From Patescibacteria group bacterium UBA7522 (GTDB taxonomy: Bacteria > Patescibacteriota > CPR2 > UBA1875), in contig DLNA01000008.1 in the NCBI GenBank assembly GCA_002476865.1, positions 1 through 27,326 of the forward strand: a stretch of DNA of 27,326 nucleotides, in the 5' to 3' direction. Under the pieces are notes generated by a model. That model was given only the letters and a program-made list of their open reading frames with translations, had not been told where the DNA came from and did not search any database. Both the position numbers and the translations under genes were made by a program. Positions 1-7,725 of this stretch are shown piece after piece (the stretch's first letter is position 1; the number at the start of each line of letters is the position of its first letter).

Positions 1-48
1 TTCAATTAGAACAACACCACTAGAAGGGCATCGGGCCCTTAAATGTTG

Positions 49-89
49 AAGGGGCGTGGCCTTAAGGCCACGCCCCTTAACTTTTTTAA
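49..89 (+). terminator. Strong intrinsic terminator (30-nt perfect palindrome plus T-run)
   Basis: Positions 49-78 form a perfect palindrome: a 13-bp GC-rich stem (49-61 with 66-78) around a TTAA core. A T6 run follows at 82-87. It most likely ends a plus-strand transcript entering from the left of the window. A shorter hairpin lies just upstream (AAGGGC at 25-30 with GCCCTT at 35-40). Confidence 0.85.
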
Positions 90-94
90 AAAAT

Positions 95-123
95 TTGACG
101 TTATTTTATTTGAACTGTATTAT
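95..123 (+). promoter_or_regulatory. Sigma70-type promoter for the 165-470 gene
   Basis: TTGACG at 95-100 and TATTAT at 118-123 are separated by exactly 17 bases, just after the upstream terminator. A start site near 130 would give a leader of about 35 nt to the ATG at 165. Confidence 0.7.
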
Positions 124-164
124 ATTGAAGCAAATTAAAATTAAAGATAACGTAAAGGGGAAAA

Positions 165-470
165 ATGGAAACTCTAAAATCTACCAAAGTTGATTGGAAA
201 AAACTAATTGTTGTTATTTTTCTAATAATTCTAACTGGCTTAACGGTTGGTTTAATAACCTGGTATTTTATGGCAGATTTAATGCACCAAGAAGTTGAGA
301 GTTACGAAAAAAGGATTAATCTTTTGCAAATTGAAAATACCGAGATACAGAAAGAGCTAAAGGGGTACGAAAAATGTACAAACTTAGTAGAAGTCGGTCC
401 TGTTAATGATGATGATGTTAGTGATACCGAGCCCGAAACAGAAGATTCAGCAGAAGAGAGTGATCTTTAG
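165..470 (+). CDS. Small single-pass membrane protein with coiled coil and acidic tail, unknown function
   Basis: I do not recognise a family. The 101-residue protein has a short basic N terminus (KSTKVDWKK), one hydrophobic membrane helix at about residues 13-36, a heptad-like charged stretch at about 40-68 (ESYEKRINLLQIENTEIQKE) that looks like a coiled coil, and a very acidic C-terminal tail. The charge pattern suggests the N terminus in the cytoplasm and the coiled coil outside. The layout resembles small FtsL/FtsB-like or lytic-regulator proteins, but that is shape only. The ATG follows AAAGGGG, a usable ribosome binding site, and a promoter sits at 95-123. It ends 15 bp before the PHP gene, so the two are probably co-transcribed. 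Confidence 0.6.
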   Translation: METLKSTKVDWKKLIVVIFLIILTGLTVGLITWYFMADLMHQEVESYEKRINLLQIENTEIQKELKGYEKCTNLVEVGPVNDDDVSDTEPETEDSAEESDL

Positions 471-485
471 GAAAAATAAATCAAA

Positions 486-1268
486 ATGAGCCAAAGCTTA
501 AAAGCGGCGTTTCATGTTCATTCTATACATAGCGATGGTATTTATCTGCCGTCTTTCATTGTTAGACATGCCAAGGCGCTAGACATAAAGATTCTTTCGA
601 TTACGGATCATAATGAAATAAGGGGAACTTTAAGTGCTTTTCGTTTAGCAAAGAAATACGATCTATTTTACTTTCCCGGGATTGAGTTGATGTTTCGAAT
701 TAAGGGTAGGGTTTACGAGCTTTTGGCATATTTTTATGATGAGGATTCGATTTTAGATTTTTATTCAGAATATCGGTTTAAAAATGGCTTCATGCCTCAT
801 TTCAATTCGGTTAGCGATGTTATTAACCTGGTAAGAAAGCACAATGGAGCAATTATTGCTCCTCATCCATATGGTCGAAAAGGAATTTATAGGCGAAACA
901 GACACTCCCAAATTAAAGTTGATGCAATCGAAATCATAAATGGATTTACCGGTGATCAACGTAACCTAAAGGCCATAAATCACAAAAGGGAGGGCGAAAC
1001 AATAAATATAGCGTCATCTGATATGCATTTTTTTATTAGAGATATTGCGAGAACTTACACCGAAGTTAAGGGAGAAAAAATCACTAGAAAAAAGATTTGG
1101 GATAATCTTTTGAGTTTATCTAAGGATCTTGATTTTATCCCTCGTGGTGATAATTTTCCTCAACATAAAATTAGCATTCAAAAACCACTTTGTGGGGTCT
1201 CTTATGTTTTAAGTTATCCTAAACTGTATTTGTCTTATCGACTTGGAAAAATGTTAAAAAAACATTGA
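486..1268 (+). CDS. PHP-domain metal-dependent phosphoesterase
   Basis: The 260-residue protein carries the ordered metal-ligand motifs of the PHP family: H10-V-H12 with D17, T40-D41-H42-N43, the P64-G-I-E67 motif, P126-H127-P128, and S178-D179-M-H181. PHP proteins are trinuclear-metal phosphoesterases. Family members include histidinol phosphatase, polymerase proofreading domains and the RNase AM/YciV type, so a nucleotide or short-RNA phosphatase is possible, but the substrate cannot be read from sequence. It follows the small membrane protein by 15 bp and has only a weak, distant AGGA as ribosome binding site. Its TGA stop lies inside the -35 box of the ribosomal operon promoter, so no terminator separates them. 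Confidence 0.85.
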   Translation: MSQSLKAAFHVHSIHSDGIYLPSFIVRHAKALDIKILSITDHNEIRGTLSAFRLAKKYDLFYFPGIELMFRIKGRVYELLAYFYDEDSILDFYSEYRFKNGFMPHFNSVSDVINLVRKHNGAIIAPHPYGRKGIYRRNRHSQIKVDAIEIINGFTGDQRNLKAINHKREGETINIASSDMHFFIRDIARTYTEVKGEKITRKKIWDNLLSLSKDLDFIPRGDNFPQHKISIQKPLCGVSYVLSYPKLYLSYRLGKMLKKH

Positions 1269-1293
1269 CTTTAATTGTTTGTTTAGATATAAT
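1265..1293 (+). promoter_or_regulatory. Consensus promoter of the ribosomal protein superoperon
   Basis: TTGACT (1265-1270), a 17-base spacer and a perfect TATAAT (1288-1293). The -35 box overlaps the TGA stop of the PHP gene. The expected start near 1300 leaves a leader of about 158 nt before rplC. Confidence 0.88.
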
Positions 1294-1296
1294 TAT

Positions 1297-1385
1297 CGGG
1301 CAATTCAATATCTTAACCCATTTTTCGAGAGTTAGGTAGGTCCGAGTGACGCCGGATACCACTGGCCTCGGAATTTTAATTGCCG
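1297..1385 (+). promoter_or_regulatory. Structured 5' leader of the ribosomal operon, candidate autoregulatory RNA
   Basis: A closing helix pairs GGCAATT (1299-1305) with AATTGCC (1378-1384). Inside it, CTTAAC (1312-1317) can pair with GTTAGG (1331-1336, one G-U), and TCCGAG (1341-1346) pairs with CTCGGA (1367-1372), carrying an inner GCC/GGC helix (1351-1353 with 1364-1366) and a 4-nt bulge. The result is a three-way junction beginning almost exactly at the predicted transcript start. In E. coli, L4 represses the S10 operon through such a leader. A similar role here is inference, and I do not recognise this fold as a catalogued leader. Confidence 0.5.
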
Positions 1386-1457
1386 AAATAGTATCACGAA
1401 TCTAGCATCAAATACTCATAATTTCGACCTTTGAGGTTAAAAACAGGAGATTAAAAA

Positions 1458-2102
1458 GTGCGAGCACTAATTACTCAAAAATTAGAGATGACCCATATTT
1501 TTAATGAATCAGGAGAATTTGTTCCTGTTACGATTCTTTTGGCTACACCCAATACGGTGGTTCAGGTTAAAAGCGTTGAAAATGATGGCTATGATGCTGT
1601 TCAGCTTGGTTTCGGCGAAAAGAAAAAACACCCAAAGCCACTAGTGGGCCACCTAAAAAAAGCCAATTCAAAAGCGAGAAAATTGGTCGAATTTTTACCA
1701 GAAGAAGGCAAAGAATATAAAATTGGAGATAAGGTAGGGGCTGATATTTTTAATGAGGGTGAGAAGGTGATTGTTTCTGGTATAAGTAAGGGTAAAGGAT
1801 TTGCTGGAACCATAAAAAGACACAATTTTCATCGTGGTCCAATGACTCATGGTTCTAGAAATCACCGAGCTCCAGGATCAATCGGGGCTGGTTATCCACA
1901 GCATGTTTTTAAGGGTCAAAAATTAGCTGGTCGTATGGGTGTCGAAAAGGTTACTGTTAAGAATTTAAAAATAGTAAAAGTAATTCCAGAAGAAAACTTA
2001 ATTCTTGTTAAGGGGGCTGTTCCGGGACCGAAGAAAGGATTTATTCTTGTCTCGACAATAGAAGAGAAAAAGGTAACACCTTCTTCAAGGGATGAGAGTT
2101 AA
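1458..2102 (+). CDS. rplC: Ribosomal protein L3
   Basis: L3 binds 23S rRNA early in assembly of the large subunit, near the peptidyl transferase centre. The 214-residue protein has the family length. It shows the central loop region GPMTHGSRNHRAPGSIGAG, the QHVFKGQKLAGRMG motif, and the NLKIVKV...ILVKGAVPGPKKG ending. The GTG start at 1458 is set by an AGGAGA site ending 7 nt upstream. It is the first gene of the operon: rpsJ (S10), which usually precedes rplC, is not here. The last codons run into the start region of rplD. Confidence 0.97.
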   Translation: MRALITQKLEMTHIFNESGEFVPVTILLATPNTVVQVKSVENDGYDAVQLGFGEKKKHPKPLVGHLKKANSKARKLVEFLPEEGKEYKIGDKVGADIFNEGEKVIVSGISKGKGFAGTIKRHNFHRGPMTHGSRNHRAPGSIGAGYPQHVFKGQKLAGRMGVEKVTVKNLKIVKVIPEENLILVKGAVPGPKKGFILVSTIEEKKVTPSSRDES

Positions 2103-2103
2103 A

Positions 2104-2697
2104 ATGGCTGAAAAAGAAATCAAAAAAAACATCAAAAAGAAAAAAACCCTAAAAGAGTCCGATTCTTTGCTTGTTTCTAAGGCAGTAAGAACTGTTTTGG
2201 CAAACAAAAGACAATCCTCAGCAAAGACAAAAACCAGAGGGCTTGTTAGTGGTGGCGGTAGAAAGCCGTGGCGCCAGAAGGGAACCGGTAGGGCTAGGGT
2301 TGGCTCAAATCGTTCACCAATTTGGCGAGGTGGGGGTATAACTTTTGGCCCAACTGGTAATGAAAATTTTTCATTGAATATGAATAAAAAAGAGATGGTT
2401 CAGGCCAAAGAGTTGGTGCGCAATTTTAAAAAAGATAATATTTTTAAACTTTCTTTGACTGAAATTAAAAAAACCAAGGATGCGGCAGAGCTTTTGAAGA
2501 AAAATAAAATAGAGGGTAAATCTCTTGTTTTAATATCGGCTACACCAGAAAAATACCATCAAACAAAGAAAGCGTTTAGAAATATTAAAGATATTAAAAT
2601 ACGACCGAATGGCACAGAGAACGTTCACGATATTCTTGCATCTAGGAATATTGTTTATTTAAACGCAGAAATAAAAGAAAAGGATAAGAACGAGTAA
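2104..2697 (+). CDS. rplD: Ribosomal protein L4
   Basis: L4 is a primary 23S rRNA binder whose extended loop lines the peptide exit tunnel, and in gammaproteobacteria it also represses its own operon. The tunnel-loop signature is clear: GGGRKPWRQKGTGRARVGSNRSPIW, in pieces, followed by GGGITFGP. The ATG at 2104 is preferred because a GAGAG lies 5 nt before it. An in-frame ATG at 2092, inside the end of rplC, has its AAGG placed too close to serve. The product is 197 residues with a lysine-rich N-terminal tail before the core. It is 1 nt from rplW. Confidence 0.96.
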   Translation: MAEKEIKKNIKKKKTLKESDSLLVSKAVRTVLANKRQSSAKTKTRGLVSGGGRKPWRQKGTGRARVGSNRSPIWRGGGITFGPTGNENFSLNMNKKEMVQAKELVRNFKKDNIFKLSLTEIKKTKDAAELLKKNKIEGKSLVLISATPEKYHQTKKAFRNIKDIKIRPNGTENVHDILASRNIVYLNAEIKEKDKNE

Positions 2698-2698
2698 T

Positions 2699-2971
2699 AT
2701 GAAAAATTTTATTAAAAAACCAGTTATTTCGGAAAAATCATTTGCGGCAGAAGAATCCGGTAAATATATTTTTCATGTTGATCCACGGGCAAACAAAAAC
2801 ATGATTACCGAAAGCGTTAGTAATCTTTTTGGTGTAAAGGTGGAAAAGGTTAATATTATCAGAATTCCTGGTAAGAAAAAAAGAGTCGGAAAAATATTTG
2901 GTAAAAGGAACGACATAAAAAAGGCAGTAGTTACCTTAAAAAAAGGTGAAAAAATAAAGGAGATAAAGTAA
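2699..2971 (+). CDS. rplW: Ribosomal protein L23
   Basis: L23 sits at the polypeptide exit port, where trigger factor and SRP dock. The 90-residue protein starts with the family pattern IKKPVISEKSF and continues with YIFHVDPRANKNMI, SNLFGVKVEKVN and a basic KKKRVGKIFGKRNDIKKA segment. The ATG comes 1 nt after the rplD stop with only a distant AAGGA, so it probably relies on translational coupling. Confidence 0.96.
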   Translation: MKNFIKKPVISEKSFAAEESGKYIFHVDPRANKNMITESVSNLFGVKVEKVNIIRIPGKKKRVGKIFGKRNDIKKAVVTLKKGEKIKEIK

Positions 2972-2987
2972 ATCTGGAGTTTTAAAT

Positions 2988-3818
2988 ATGGGAGTCAGAA
3001 AGTTAAAACCTAATACAAATGCTCAACGTGGTCTTTCGGTCGACGATTTTTCTGATATAACAAAGAAAAAGCCCGAAAAATCCCTTTTGGTTACCAAAAA
3101 GAAAACCTCTGGTCGTAATAGTCAGGGTAAAATTACAATAAGACATCGAGGCGGTGGCGTTAAGCAAAAGTATCGATTGGTTGATTTTAAGATGCTCTCT
3201 GGGGAATTTGAAGTTTTGGCTATCGAATACGATCCAAACAGATCAGCAAGAATTGCTCTTTTGGGTAATGATAACAAGAAGATTTATATTCTAGCGCCAG
3301 CTGGCTTAAGAGTTGGCAAGAAACTTAAATTTGGAGAAGGTGCCGGACTTTCAACCGGAAATAGAAAAAAATTAAAAGATCTTCCTGTTGGTTCTTCAGT
3401 TTTTAATATTGAATTAAACCCTGGTCAAGGTGGAAAGATGGTCAGAAGTGCTGGATCTTCAGCTCAACTTCTTGCTAAAGAAGGGGAACTCGTTCATCTA
3501 CGTCTTCCTTCGGGAGAGATAAGGATGATTTCCAGAGAATGTATGGCTTCAATAGGGTCTGTTTCTAATCCAGAACACTCAAACATTAAAATTGGTAAAG
3601 CCGGTCGAGTAAGAAAGATGGGGAAAAGGCCGACTGTCCGTGGTAGCGCTATGAACCCGGTTGATCATCCTCATGGTGGTGGTGAAGGTAACCAGTCCAT
3701 CGGAATAAAACACCCTAAAACCCCTTGGGGCGCACCGGCTCTAGGTCTCAAGACCAGAAAAAAGAAAAATCCAAGCGGTAAATATATTGTTAGAGGCAGA
3801 AAGAAAAAGAGAAGATAG
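2988..3818 (+). CDS. rplB: Ribosomal protein L2
   Basis: L2 is an essential 23S rRNA binder needed for subunit joining and peptidyl transferase activity. The protein has the full family length (276 residues). Markers are the N-terminal KITIRHRGGGVKQKYR segment, the SH3-like core with GSSAQLLAKEG, and the highly conserved C-terminal MNPVDHPHGGGEG motif that carries the functionally important histidine. The C terminus is strongly basic. A GGAG precedes the ATG by 8 nt. It lies 16 nt after rplW. Confidence 0.98.
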   Translation: MGVRKLKPNTNAQRGLSVDDFSDITKKKPEKSLLVTKKKTSGRNSQGKITIRHRGGGVKQKYRLVDFKMLSGEFEVLAIEYDPNRSARIALLGNDNKKIYILAPAGLRVGKKLKFGEGAGLSTGNRKKLKDLPVGSSVFNIELNPGQGGKMVRSAGSSAQLLAKEGELVHLRLPSGEIRMISRECMASIGSVSNPEHSNIKIGKAGRVRKMGKRPTVRGSAMNPVDHPHGGGEGNQSIGIKHPKTPWGAPALGLKTRKKKNPSGKYIVRGRKKKRR

Positions 3819-3836
3819 GAATTTAAGGAGCAAAAA

Positions 3837-4112
3837 ATGTCAAGATCAATAAAAAAAGGACCATTTGTAGACGAGCGACTTTTGAAGAAAATCGCTAACT
3901 CTGATGGCAAAAAGATTATAAAAACATGGGCAAGATACACGACAATCTCTCCGGAGATGGTTGGGCACAATATCGCTGTGCATAATGGTAAAGAGCACAT
4001 TCCTGTTTATATAACCGAGGATATGGTTGGTCACAAGTTGGGTGAATTTGCTCCAACTAGAAAATTTAGAAGCCATGGTGGTAAGATGGCCAAAGAACAG
4101 GCAAGAGGATAA
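3837..4112 (+). CDS. rpsS: Ribosomal protein S19
   Basis: S19 binds the head of the small subunit together with S13, close to the A-site tRNA. The 91-residue protein is full length, with the N-terminal SRSIKKGPFVDERLL, the central ISPEMVGHNIAVHNGKEH, and the GHKLGEFAPTRKF motif near the end. An AAGGAG precedes the ATG. It is 18 nt after rplB and 3 nt before rplV. Confidence 0.98.
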   Translation: MSRSIKKGPFVDERLLKKIANSDGKKIIKTWARYTTISPEMVGHNIAVHNGKEHIPVYITEDMVGHKLGEFAPTRKFRSHGGKMAKEQARG

Positions 4113-4115
4113 AAA

Positions 4116-4625
4116 ATGGAGATTTTAGCAAAAGGAAAATATATCAAAATATCTCCTAAAAAGGCACGACCAGTGGCCGATCTTGTTCGAGGAAAAAATG
4201 CCCTAGAAGCAAAGGTCATACTTTCGAGTTTGCCCCAGTCAGCTGCTTTTGAAATTAAAAAGGTTTTAGAGAGTGCAATCGCTAATGCTGAAAATAATTT
4301 TAGTTTAGAGAAAGAGATGTTAACAATTAAAAAAATCATGATTGATGGTGGCCCCGTTGCTAAAAGATATCAGCCGAGAGCAAAAGGGAGTGCGTCGATG
4401 ATCAAAAGAAGAACTTCTCATATAGAAATTATTCTAGAAGGGGAAGTTAAAACAAAAAAAGTTGATAAAAAAGAGGCTAAAGAAAAAGCTAACGATAAAA
4501 TCAAGAGAAACGAAACAAAATCAGTAAACAAAACCGAAAGCAAAAACAATGAGAATAATTTTAATGTAAACCTAAACCGAGAGAGTAAAGCCCCTAAGAT
4601 GTTTAGAAGAAAGACGGGGCAATAG
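4116..4625 (+). CDS. rplV: Ribosomal protein L22 with C-terminal extension
   Basis: L22 contacts all 23S rRNA domains, and its beta hairpin lines the exit tunnel. Residues 1-113 match the family: KYIKISPKKARPVADLVRG, the helix with SAIANAENN, and the tunnel hairpin around PRAKGSASMIKRRTSHIEI. The remaining 55 or so residues are a lysine, glutamate and asparagine-rich low-complexity tail not found in the usual 110-residue protein. AGAGGA precedes the ATG, and the gene starts 3 nt after rpsS. Confidence 0.96.
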   Translation: MEILAKGKYIKISPKKARPVADLVRGKNALEAKVILSSLPQSAAFEIKKVLESAIANAENNFSLEKEMLTIKKIMIDGGPVAKRYQPRAKGSASMIKRRTSHIEIILEGEVKTKKVDKKEAKEKANDKIKRNETKSVNKTESKNNENNFNVNLNRESKAPKMFRRKTGQ

Positions 4626-4632
4626 GAGAGTT

Positions 4633-5301
4633 ATGGGACAAAAGGTAAATCCAAACAGCTTTAGATTGCAGGTTAATAAAAACTGGAAATCAAGGTGGTA
4701 TGCAAGGCCTCAGGACTACGCAAATTTTCTGCATGAAGATATTAAGATAAGGGACTATATTCAAAAAGATCTTGGTGGTCGTTTTGGTATCGCCAGAGTT
4801 GACATCGAGAGAGACGCAAATATGGTTACCATCATTATTCACACTTCTCGTCCAGGTGTAATTATTGGAAGGGGTGGTGCCGGAGTTTCTGAATTAAGAA
4901 AAAATTTAAGTAAATTAGTAAAGTCGCGAATAAAAGATGTAAATATAGAAGAGATAAGGAAGCCGGATTTGAATGCAAAGGTTATGGCTGATAGCTGTAA
5001 GGAGCAACTCGAAAAAAGAATTGCTTTTAAGCGTGTTGGAAAACAAGCCATAGAAAAAATTATTCGTGCCGGGGCAAAAGGCGCTAAGGTTACAATTTCG
5101 GGTCGCCTAAACGGAGCTGAAATAGCTAGGTCGCAATCTTTTCAAGAGGGCAAGATCCCCATGTCAACATTAAGGGCTGATGTTGATTACGGCTTTTCAG
5201 AGGCCAACACGACTTATGGTATTTTGGGAATTAAGGTCTGGATATATAAAGGCGAGTCATCAGAAGAGCTGAATAGAAATTCAAGTCAGGATTCGAATTA
5301 A
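4633..5301 (+). CDS. rpsC: Ribosomal protein S3
   Basis: S3 forms part of the mRNA entry pore of the 30S subunit. The 222-residue protein begins MGQKVNPNSFRLQVN, has a KH domain with the RNA-binding loop VIIGRGGAGVSELRK, and ends with the S3 C-terminal domain (GAKGAKVTISGRLNGAEIARSQSFQEGKIP in pieces, then ADVDYGFSEANTTYGILGIKVWIYKGE). TAGGAGAG lies just before the ATG. It starts 7 nt after rplV. Confidence 0.98.
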   Translation: MGQKVNPNSFRLQVNKNWKSRWYARPQDYANFLHEDIKIRDYIQKDLGGRFGIARVDIERDANMVTIIIHTSRPGVIIGRGGAGVSELRKNLSKLVKSRIKDVNIEEIRKPDLNAKVMADSCKEQLEKRIAFKRVGKQAIEKIIRAGAKGAKVTISGRLNGAEIARSQSFQEGKIPMSTLRADVDYGFSEANTTYGILGIKVWIYKGESSEELNRNSSQDSN

Positions 5302-5321
5302 TTATAATTGGAGCAATCTAT

Positions 5322-5759
5322 ATGTTAATGCCTAAAAAAACAAAATTCAGAAAATCTCACAAAAGATTAAGAACCGGAAACTCTAAAAGAGGAAATACTT
5401 TGGAATTTGGCAAATTTGGAATTAAGGCCGTTACTGCTAGCTGGGTTGATTCAAGGCAGATTGAGGCGGCCAGGCGCGCTTTAACTCGCTATATCAAGAG
5501 AGGTGGAAAGGTTTGGATAAGGGTTTTCCCCGATCAGCCAATCACAAAAAAGCCAAATGAAACAAGGATGGGCTCCGGTAAGGGTTCTCCTGATCATTTT
5601 ATTTTTCAGGTTAGGCCCGGAAGGATTATATTTGAAATGGATGGTATTTCCGAAGAGCTTGCCAGAGAGGCCTTGAGATTGGGCTCACACAAGCTTCCCC
5701 TAAAAACAAAATTTGTTACTCGCGATGGAGAGGAAGGAAAGGTTGAAGATGAAGATTAA
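5322..5759 (+). CDS. rplP: Ribosomal protein L16
   Basis: L16 helps position the A-site tRNA and organises 5S and 23S rRNA contacts. The 145-residue protein opens MLMPKKTKFRKSHK, typical of the family, and shows the RRALTRYIKRGGKVWIRVFP and KPNETRMGSGKGSPDHF blocks. The ATG at 5322 is preferred over the ATG two codons later because GGAG at 5310-5313 is spaced 8 nt from it, and because family members begin ML.P. The last 11 nt overlap rpmC. Confidence 0.97.
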   Translation: MLMPKKTKFRKSHKRLRTGNSKRGNTLEFGKFGIKAVTASWVDSRQIEAARRALTRYIKRGGKVWIRVFPDQPITKKPNETRMGSGKGSPDHFIFQVRPGRIIFEMDGISEELAREALRLGSHKLPLKTKFVTRDGEEGKVEDED

Positions 5760-5970
5760 AGAAGTTGTAGCAAAAAAAGATAAAGATCTTCTTAATGATC
5801 TCAAAAGTCTAAACGAAAAATTAATAAAAATCAGATTTCAGATAGCGACAAAAGAATCCAAAAAAACGGATGAGGTAAAAAAAATTAAAGCGAGTATCGC
5901 CAGAATAAAAACAATTTTAAAAGAGCGAGAAATTTCAAGAAAAGAGGAGAAAAATGAAAAGAAAGCTTAA
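5749..5970 (+). CDS. rpmC: Ribosomal protein L29
   Basis: L29 is a two-helix protein beside L23 at the exit port. The 73-residue product starts at the ATG at 5749 (MKIKEVVAKKDKDLL), which has AAAGG 6 nt upstream. A longer in-frame start at 5713 has no such site and would lengthen the overlap with rplP. LNEKLIKIRFQIATKESKKTDEVKKIKASIARIKT follows the family's helix-turn-helix pattern. The N terminus overlaps rplP by 11 nt and the C terminus overlaps rpsQ by 17 nt. Confidence 0.94.
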   Translation: MKIKEVVAKKDKDLLNDLKSLNEKLIKIRFQIATKESKKTDEVKKIKASIARIKTILKEREISRKEEKNEKKA

Positions 5971-6199
5971 AGGAAAGGTTGTCTCTGACAAGGCCGCCAA
6001 AACTGTTTCCGTTTTGGTCGAGAGGCATAAAATCCATCCAATTTACAAAAAAAGATTTGTTTCTTCGAAGAAGTTTTTGGCTCAAAATGATATTGATGCT
6101 AAAGTAGGTGATTTCGTTTTAATCGAAGAGACAAAGCCAATCTCAAAAAACAAGAAATGGTCTGTTATTAAAAAAATTGACGAAAAAGAGGTAAAATAA
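5954..6199 (+). CDS. rpsQ: Ribosomal protein S17
   Basis: S17 is an OB-fold protein that binds the 5' domain of 16S rRNA early in 30S assembly. The 81-residue product shows KGKVVSDKAAKTVSVLVERHKIHPIYKK and GDFVLIEETKPISKNKKWSV, both family signatures. The ATG lies inside the end of rpmC, with AGAGGAG just upstream. The stop is directly followed by the rplN start with no gap. Confidence 0.97.
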   Translation: MKRKLKGKVVSDKAAKTVSVLVERHKIHPIYKKRFVSSKKFLAQNDIDAKVGDFVLIEETKPISKNKKWSVIKKIDEKEVK

Positions 6200-6568
6200 A
6201 TGGTACAGCCAGAGACAAGACTAAAAGTTGCCGACAACACCGGAGCTAAAGAGATTCAGTGTATTAAGGTTTTGGGTGGCTCAAAAAGAAGATACGCCGG
6301 CATAGGTGATGTTATAGTCGCCTCGGTTAAGATTGCGACTCCAAATGGCCAGGCCAAGAAAAAAGAGGTTGTTAAGGCCGTTGTTGTAAGAACCCAAAAA
6401 GAGACAAGAAGAAAAGATGGATCCACTGTTAAATTTGATGATAATGCAGCCGTTTTGATAGGTGGTGACGGTCAGCCACGCGGTACAAGAATTTTCGGTC
6501 CAGTTGGTAGAGAGATCAGAGAAAAAGGATTCACAAAAATATTATCTCAGGCCCCGGAGGTGCTTTAA
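6200..6568 (+). CDS. rplN: Ribosomal protein L14
   Basis: L14 sits at the subunit interface, where it forms bridges to the 30S and is the docking site of RsfS. Its 122 residues match the family length exactly. It opens MVQPETRLKVADNTGAKEI and contains the GDVIVASVKIATPNG and FDDNAAVLIGGDGQPRGTRIFGPVGRE blocks, ending with the KILSQAPEVL terminus. It abuts rpsQ, so initiation is probably coupled, helped by GAGG upstream. Confidence 0.98.
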   Translation: MVQPETRLKVADNTGAKEIQCIKVLGGSKRRYAGIGDVIVASVKIATPNGQAKKKEVVKAVVVRTQKETRRKDGSTVKFDDNAAVLIGGDGQPRGTRIFGPVGREIREKGFTKILSQAPEVL

Positions 6569-6569
6569 A

Positions 6570-6914
6570 ATGACAAAAATTAAACTTCAAAAAAACGATA
6601 AAGTTTTGGTTATTTCCGGCAAAGACAAGGGTAAAACAGGTAGAATAGAGAGAGTTATTACAAAAAAAAGAGAAGTGATTGTTTCGAAGATTAACATTGT
6701 TAAAAGACATATTAAGCCAAGTCAGCACAGATCTGTTAGTGGCGTAGTGGAATCTGAAAGCCCTTTGGCAATATCTAAAGTAGCTTTGATTTGCCCTAGT
6801 TGCGGAAAGCCGACCAGGGTTGGTTATCAGAAAAAAAACAACGAAAAAAACAGGATTTGCAAAAGGTGCAAAAAGGTAATTGAAAAAACAAAAGAGGAGC
6901 CCGATAAAAAATAA
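6570..6914 (+). CDS. rplX: Ribosomal protein L24 with C-terminal zinc-ribbon cysteines
   Basis: L24 initiates 50S assembly. The 114-residue protein has the KOW motif early (KVLVISGKDKGKTGRIERV) and the family NIVKRHIKPSQ segment. Four cysteines, C75-x2-C78 and C97-x2-C100, form a likely zinc knuckle at the C terminus. CPSCGKPTRVG is common in bacterial L24, though not in E. coli. The start at 6570 is fixed by a strong GGAGGTG (6557-6562) and lies 1 nt after rplN. Longer upstream readings of this frame run inside rplN. Confidence 0.96.
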   Translation: MTKIKLQKNDKVLVISGKDKGKTGRIERVITKKREVIVSKINIVKRHIKPSQHRSVSGVVESESPLAISKVALICPSCGKPTRVGYQKKNNEKNRICKRCKKVIEKTKEEPDKK

Positions 6915-6930
6915 ATTTCGGAGAAGATAG

Positions 6931-7473
6931 ATGTCAAGATTAAAAGAATTATATAAAAGCAAAATTAAAAACGAACTCGCAAAAGAGTTTGATATTAAAA
7001 ATGTTAATGCTATACCTCAAATAAAAAAAGTCGTTGTTAATGCTGGAGTTGGTAGGGCAACTCAAGATTCAAAGTATCTGGTTGAGGCAGAAGAGGCGTT
7101 AGTATCTATTACGGGCCAGAAAGCCGTTAAAAACGTTGCCAAAAAGTCAATTGCTGGTTTTAAGATTAGAGAAGGAAATGCAATAGGTGTCTCTGTTACT
7201 CTGCGTAACGAAATGGCTTATGAGTTTATAGATAGATTAGTTAATGCTACCCTTCCTAGAATAAGGGACTTTAGAGGAATCAAAAGGACGGCTTTTGACG
7301 GCAATGGTAATTATAGTATCGGAATAAAAGAACACACTGTATTTCCAGAAATGATCGGAAAAGAAGTTAATCCAATATCTCTTCAGGTTAATATCGAAAC
7401 ATCAGCTAAAAATAACGAGGAGGCCTTGGCACTTCTTAGGGCTATGGGCTTTCCATTTAAGGCGGAGGAATAG
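6931..7473 (+). CDS. rplE: Ribosomal protein L5
   Basis: L5 binds 5S rRNA and forms the central protuberance, contacting P-site tRNA and S13. The full-length 180-residue protein shows IPQIKKVVVNAGVG, the VAKKSIAGFKIREGNAIGVSVTLR block, RIRDFRGI and the NYSIGIKEHTVFPEM motif. A GGAG precedes the ATG. It starts 16 nt after rplX and abuts rpsN. Confidence 0.98.
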   Translation: MSRLKELYKSKIKNELAKEFDIKNVNAIPQIKKVVVNAGVGRATQDSKYLVEAEEALVSITGQKAVKNVAKKSIAGFKIREGNAIGVSVTLRNEMAYEFIDRLVNATLPRIRDFRGIKRTAFDGNGNYSIGIKEHTVFPEMIGKEVNPISLQVNIETSAKNNEEALALLRAMGFPFKAEE

Positions 7474-7659
7474 ATGGCAAGGAAAGCGTTAGTTGAGAAA
7501 TCTCAAAAAACACCCAAGTTTTCATCTCGAAAGCAAACAAGGTGCAGGATTTGTGGGCGACCAAAGGCCTATTTAAAAAAATTCGAAATGTGCCGAATCT
7601 GCTTTAGAGAAAGAGCACAGAAGGGTGAAATCCCTGGGGTAAGAAAGTCGAGCTGGTAA
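7474..7659 (+). CDS. rpsN: Ribosomal protein S14, zinc-binding type
   Basis: S14 binds the 30S head late in assembly. This is the short zinc-containing form: 61 residues with C24-x2-C27 and C40-x2-C43, ending in the typical GEIPGVRKSSW. The ATG follows the rplE stop with no gap, and its GGAGGAA site lies inside the end of rplE. A 66-nt gap with no open frame follows before rpsH. Confidence 0.97.
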   Translation: MARKALVEKSQKTPKFSSRKQTRCRICGRPKAYLKKFEMCRICFRERAQKGEIPGVRKSSW

Positions 7660-7725
7660 AAACAAAGATTATAAGGAAAAACTAAAAAGAATCAAAAATC
7701 TCAAAAAATCAATCGAAAGGAAAAA

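Noticed and set aside
2092..2103. Earlier ATG for rplD at 2092
   Set aside because: The only AAGG lies directly against this ATG, and the added residues (MRVK) are not family-like.
6531..6962. 143-codon minus-strand open frame across rplX
   Set aside because: It lies opposite certain ribosomal protein genes, and the product is a Phe/Leu/Asn-rich antisense translation.
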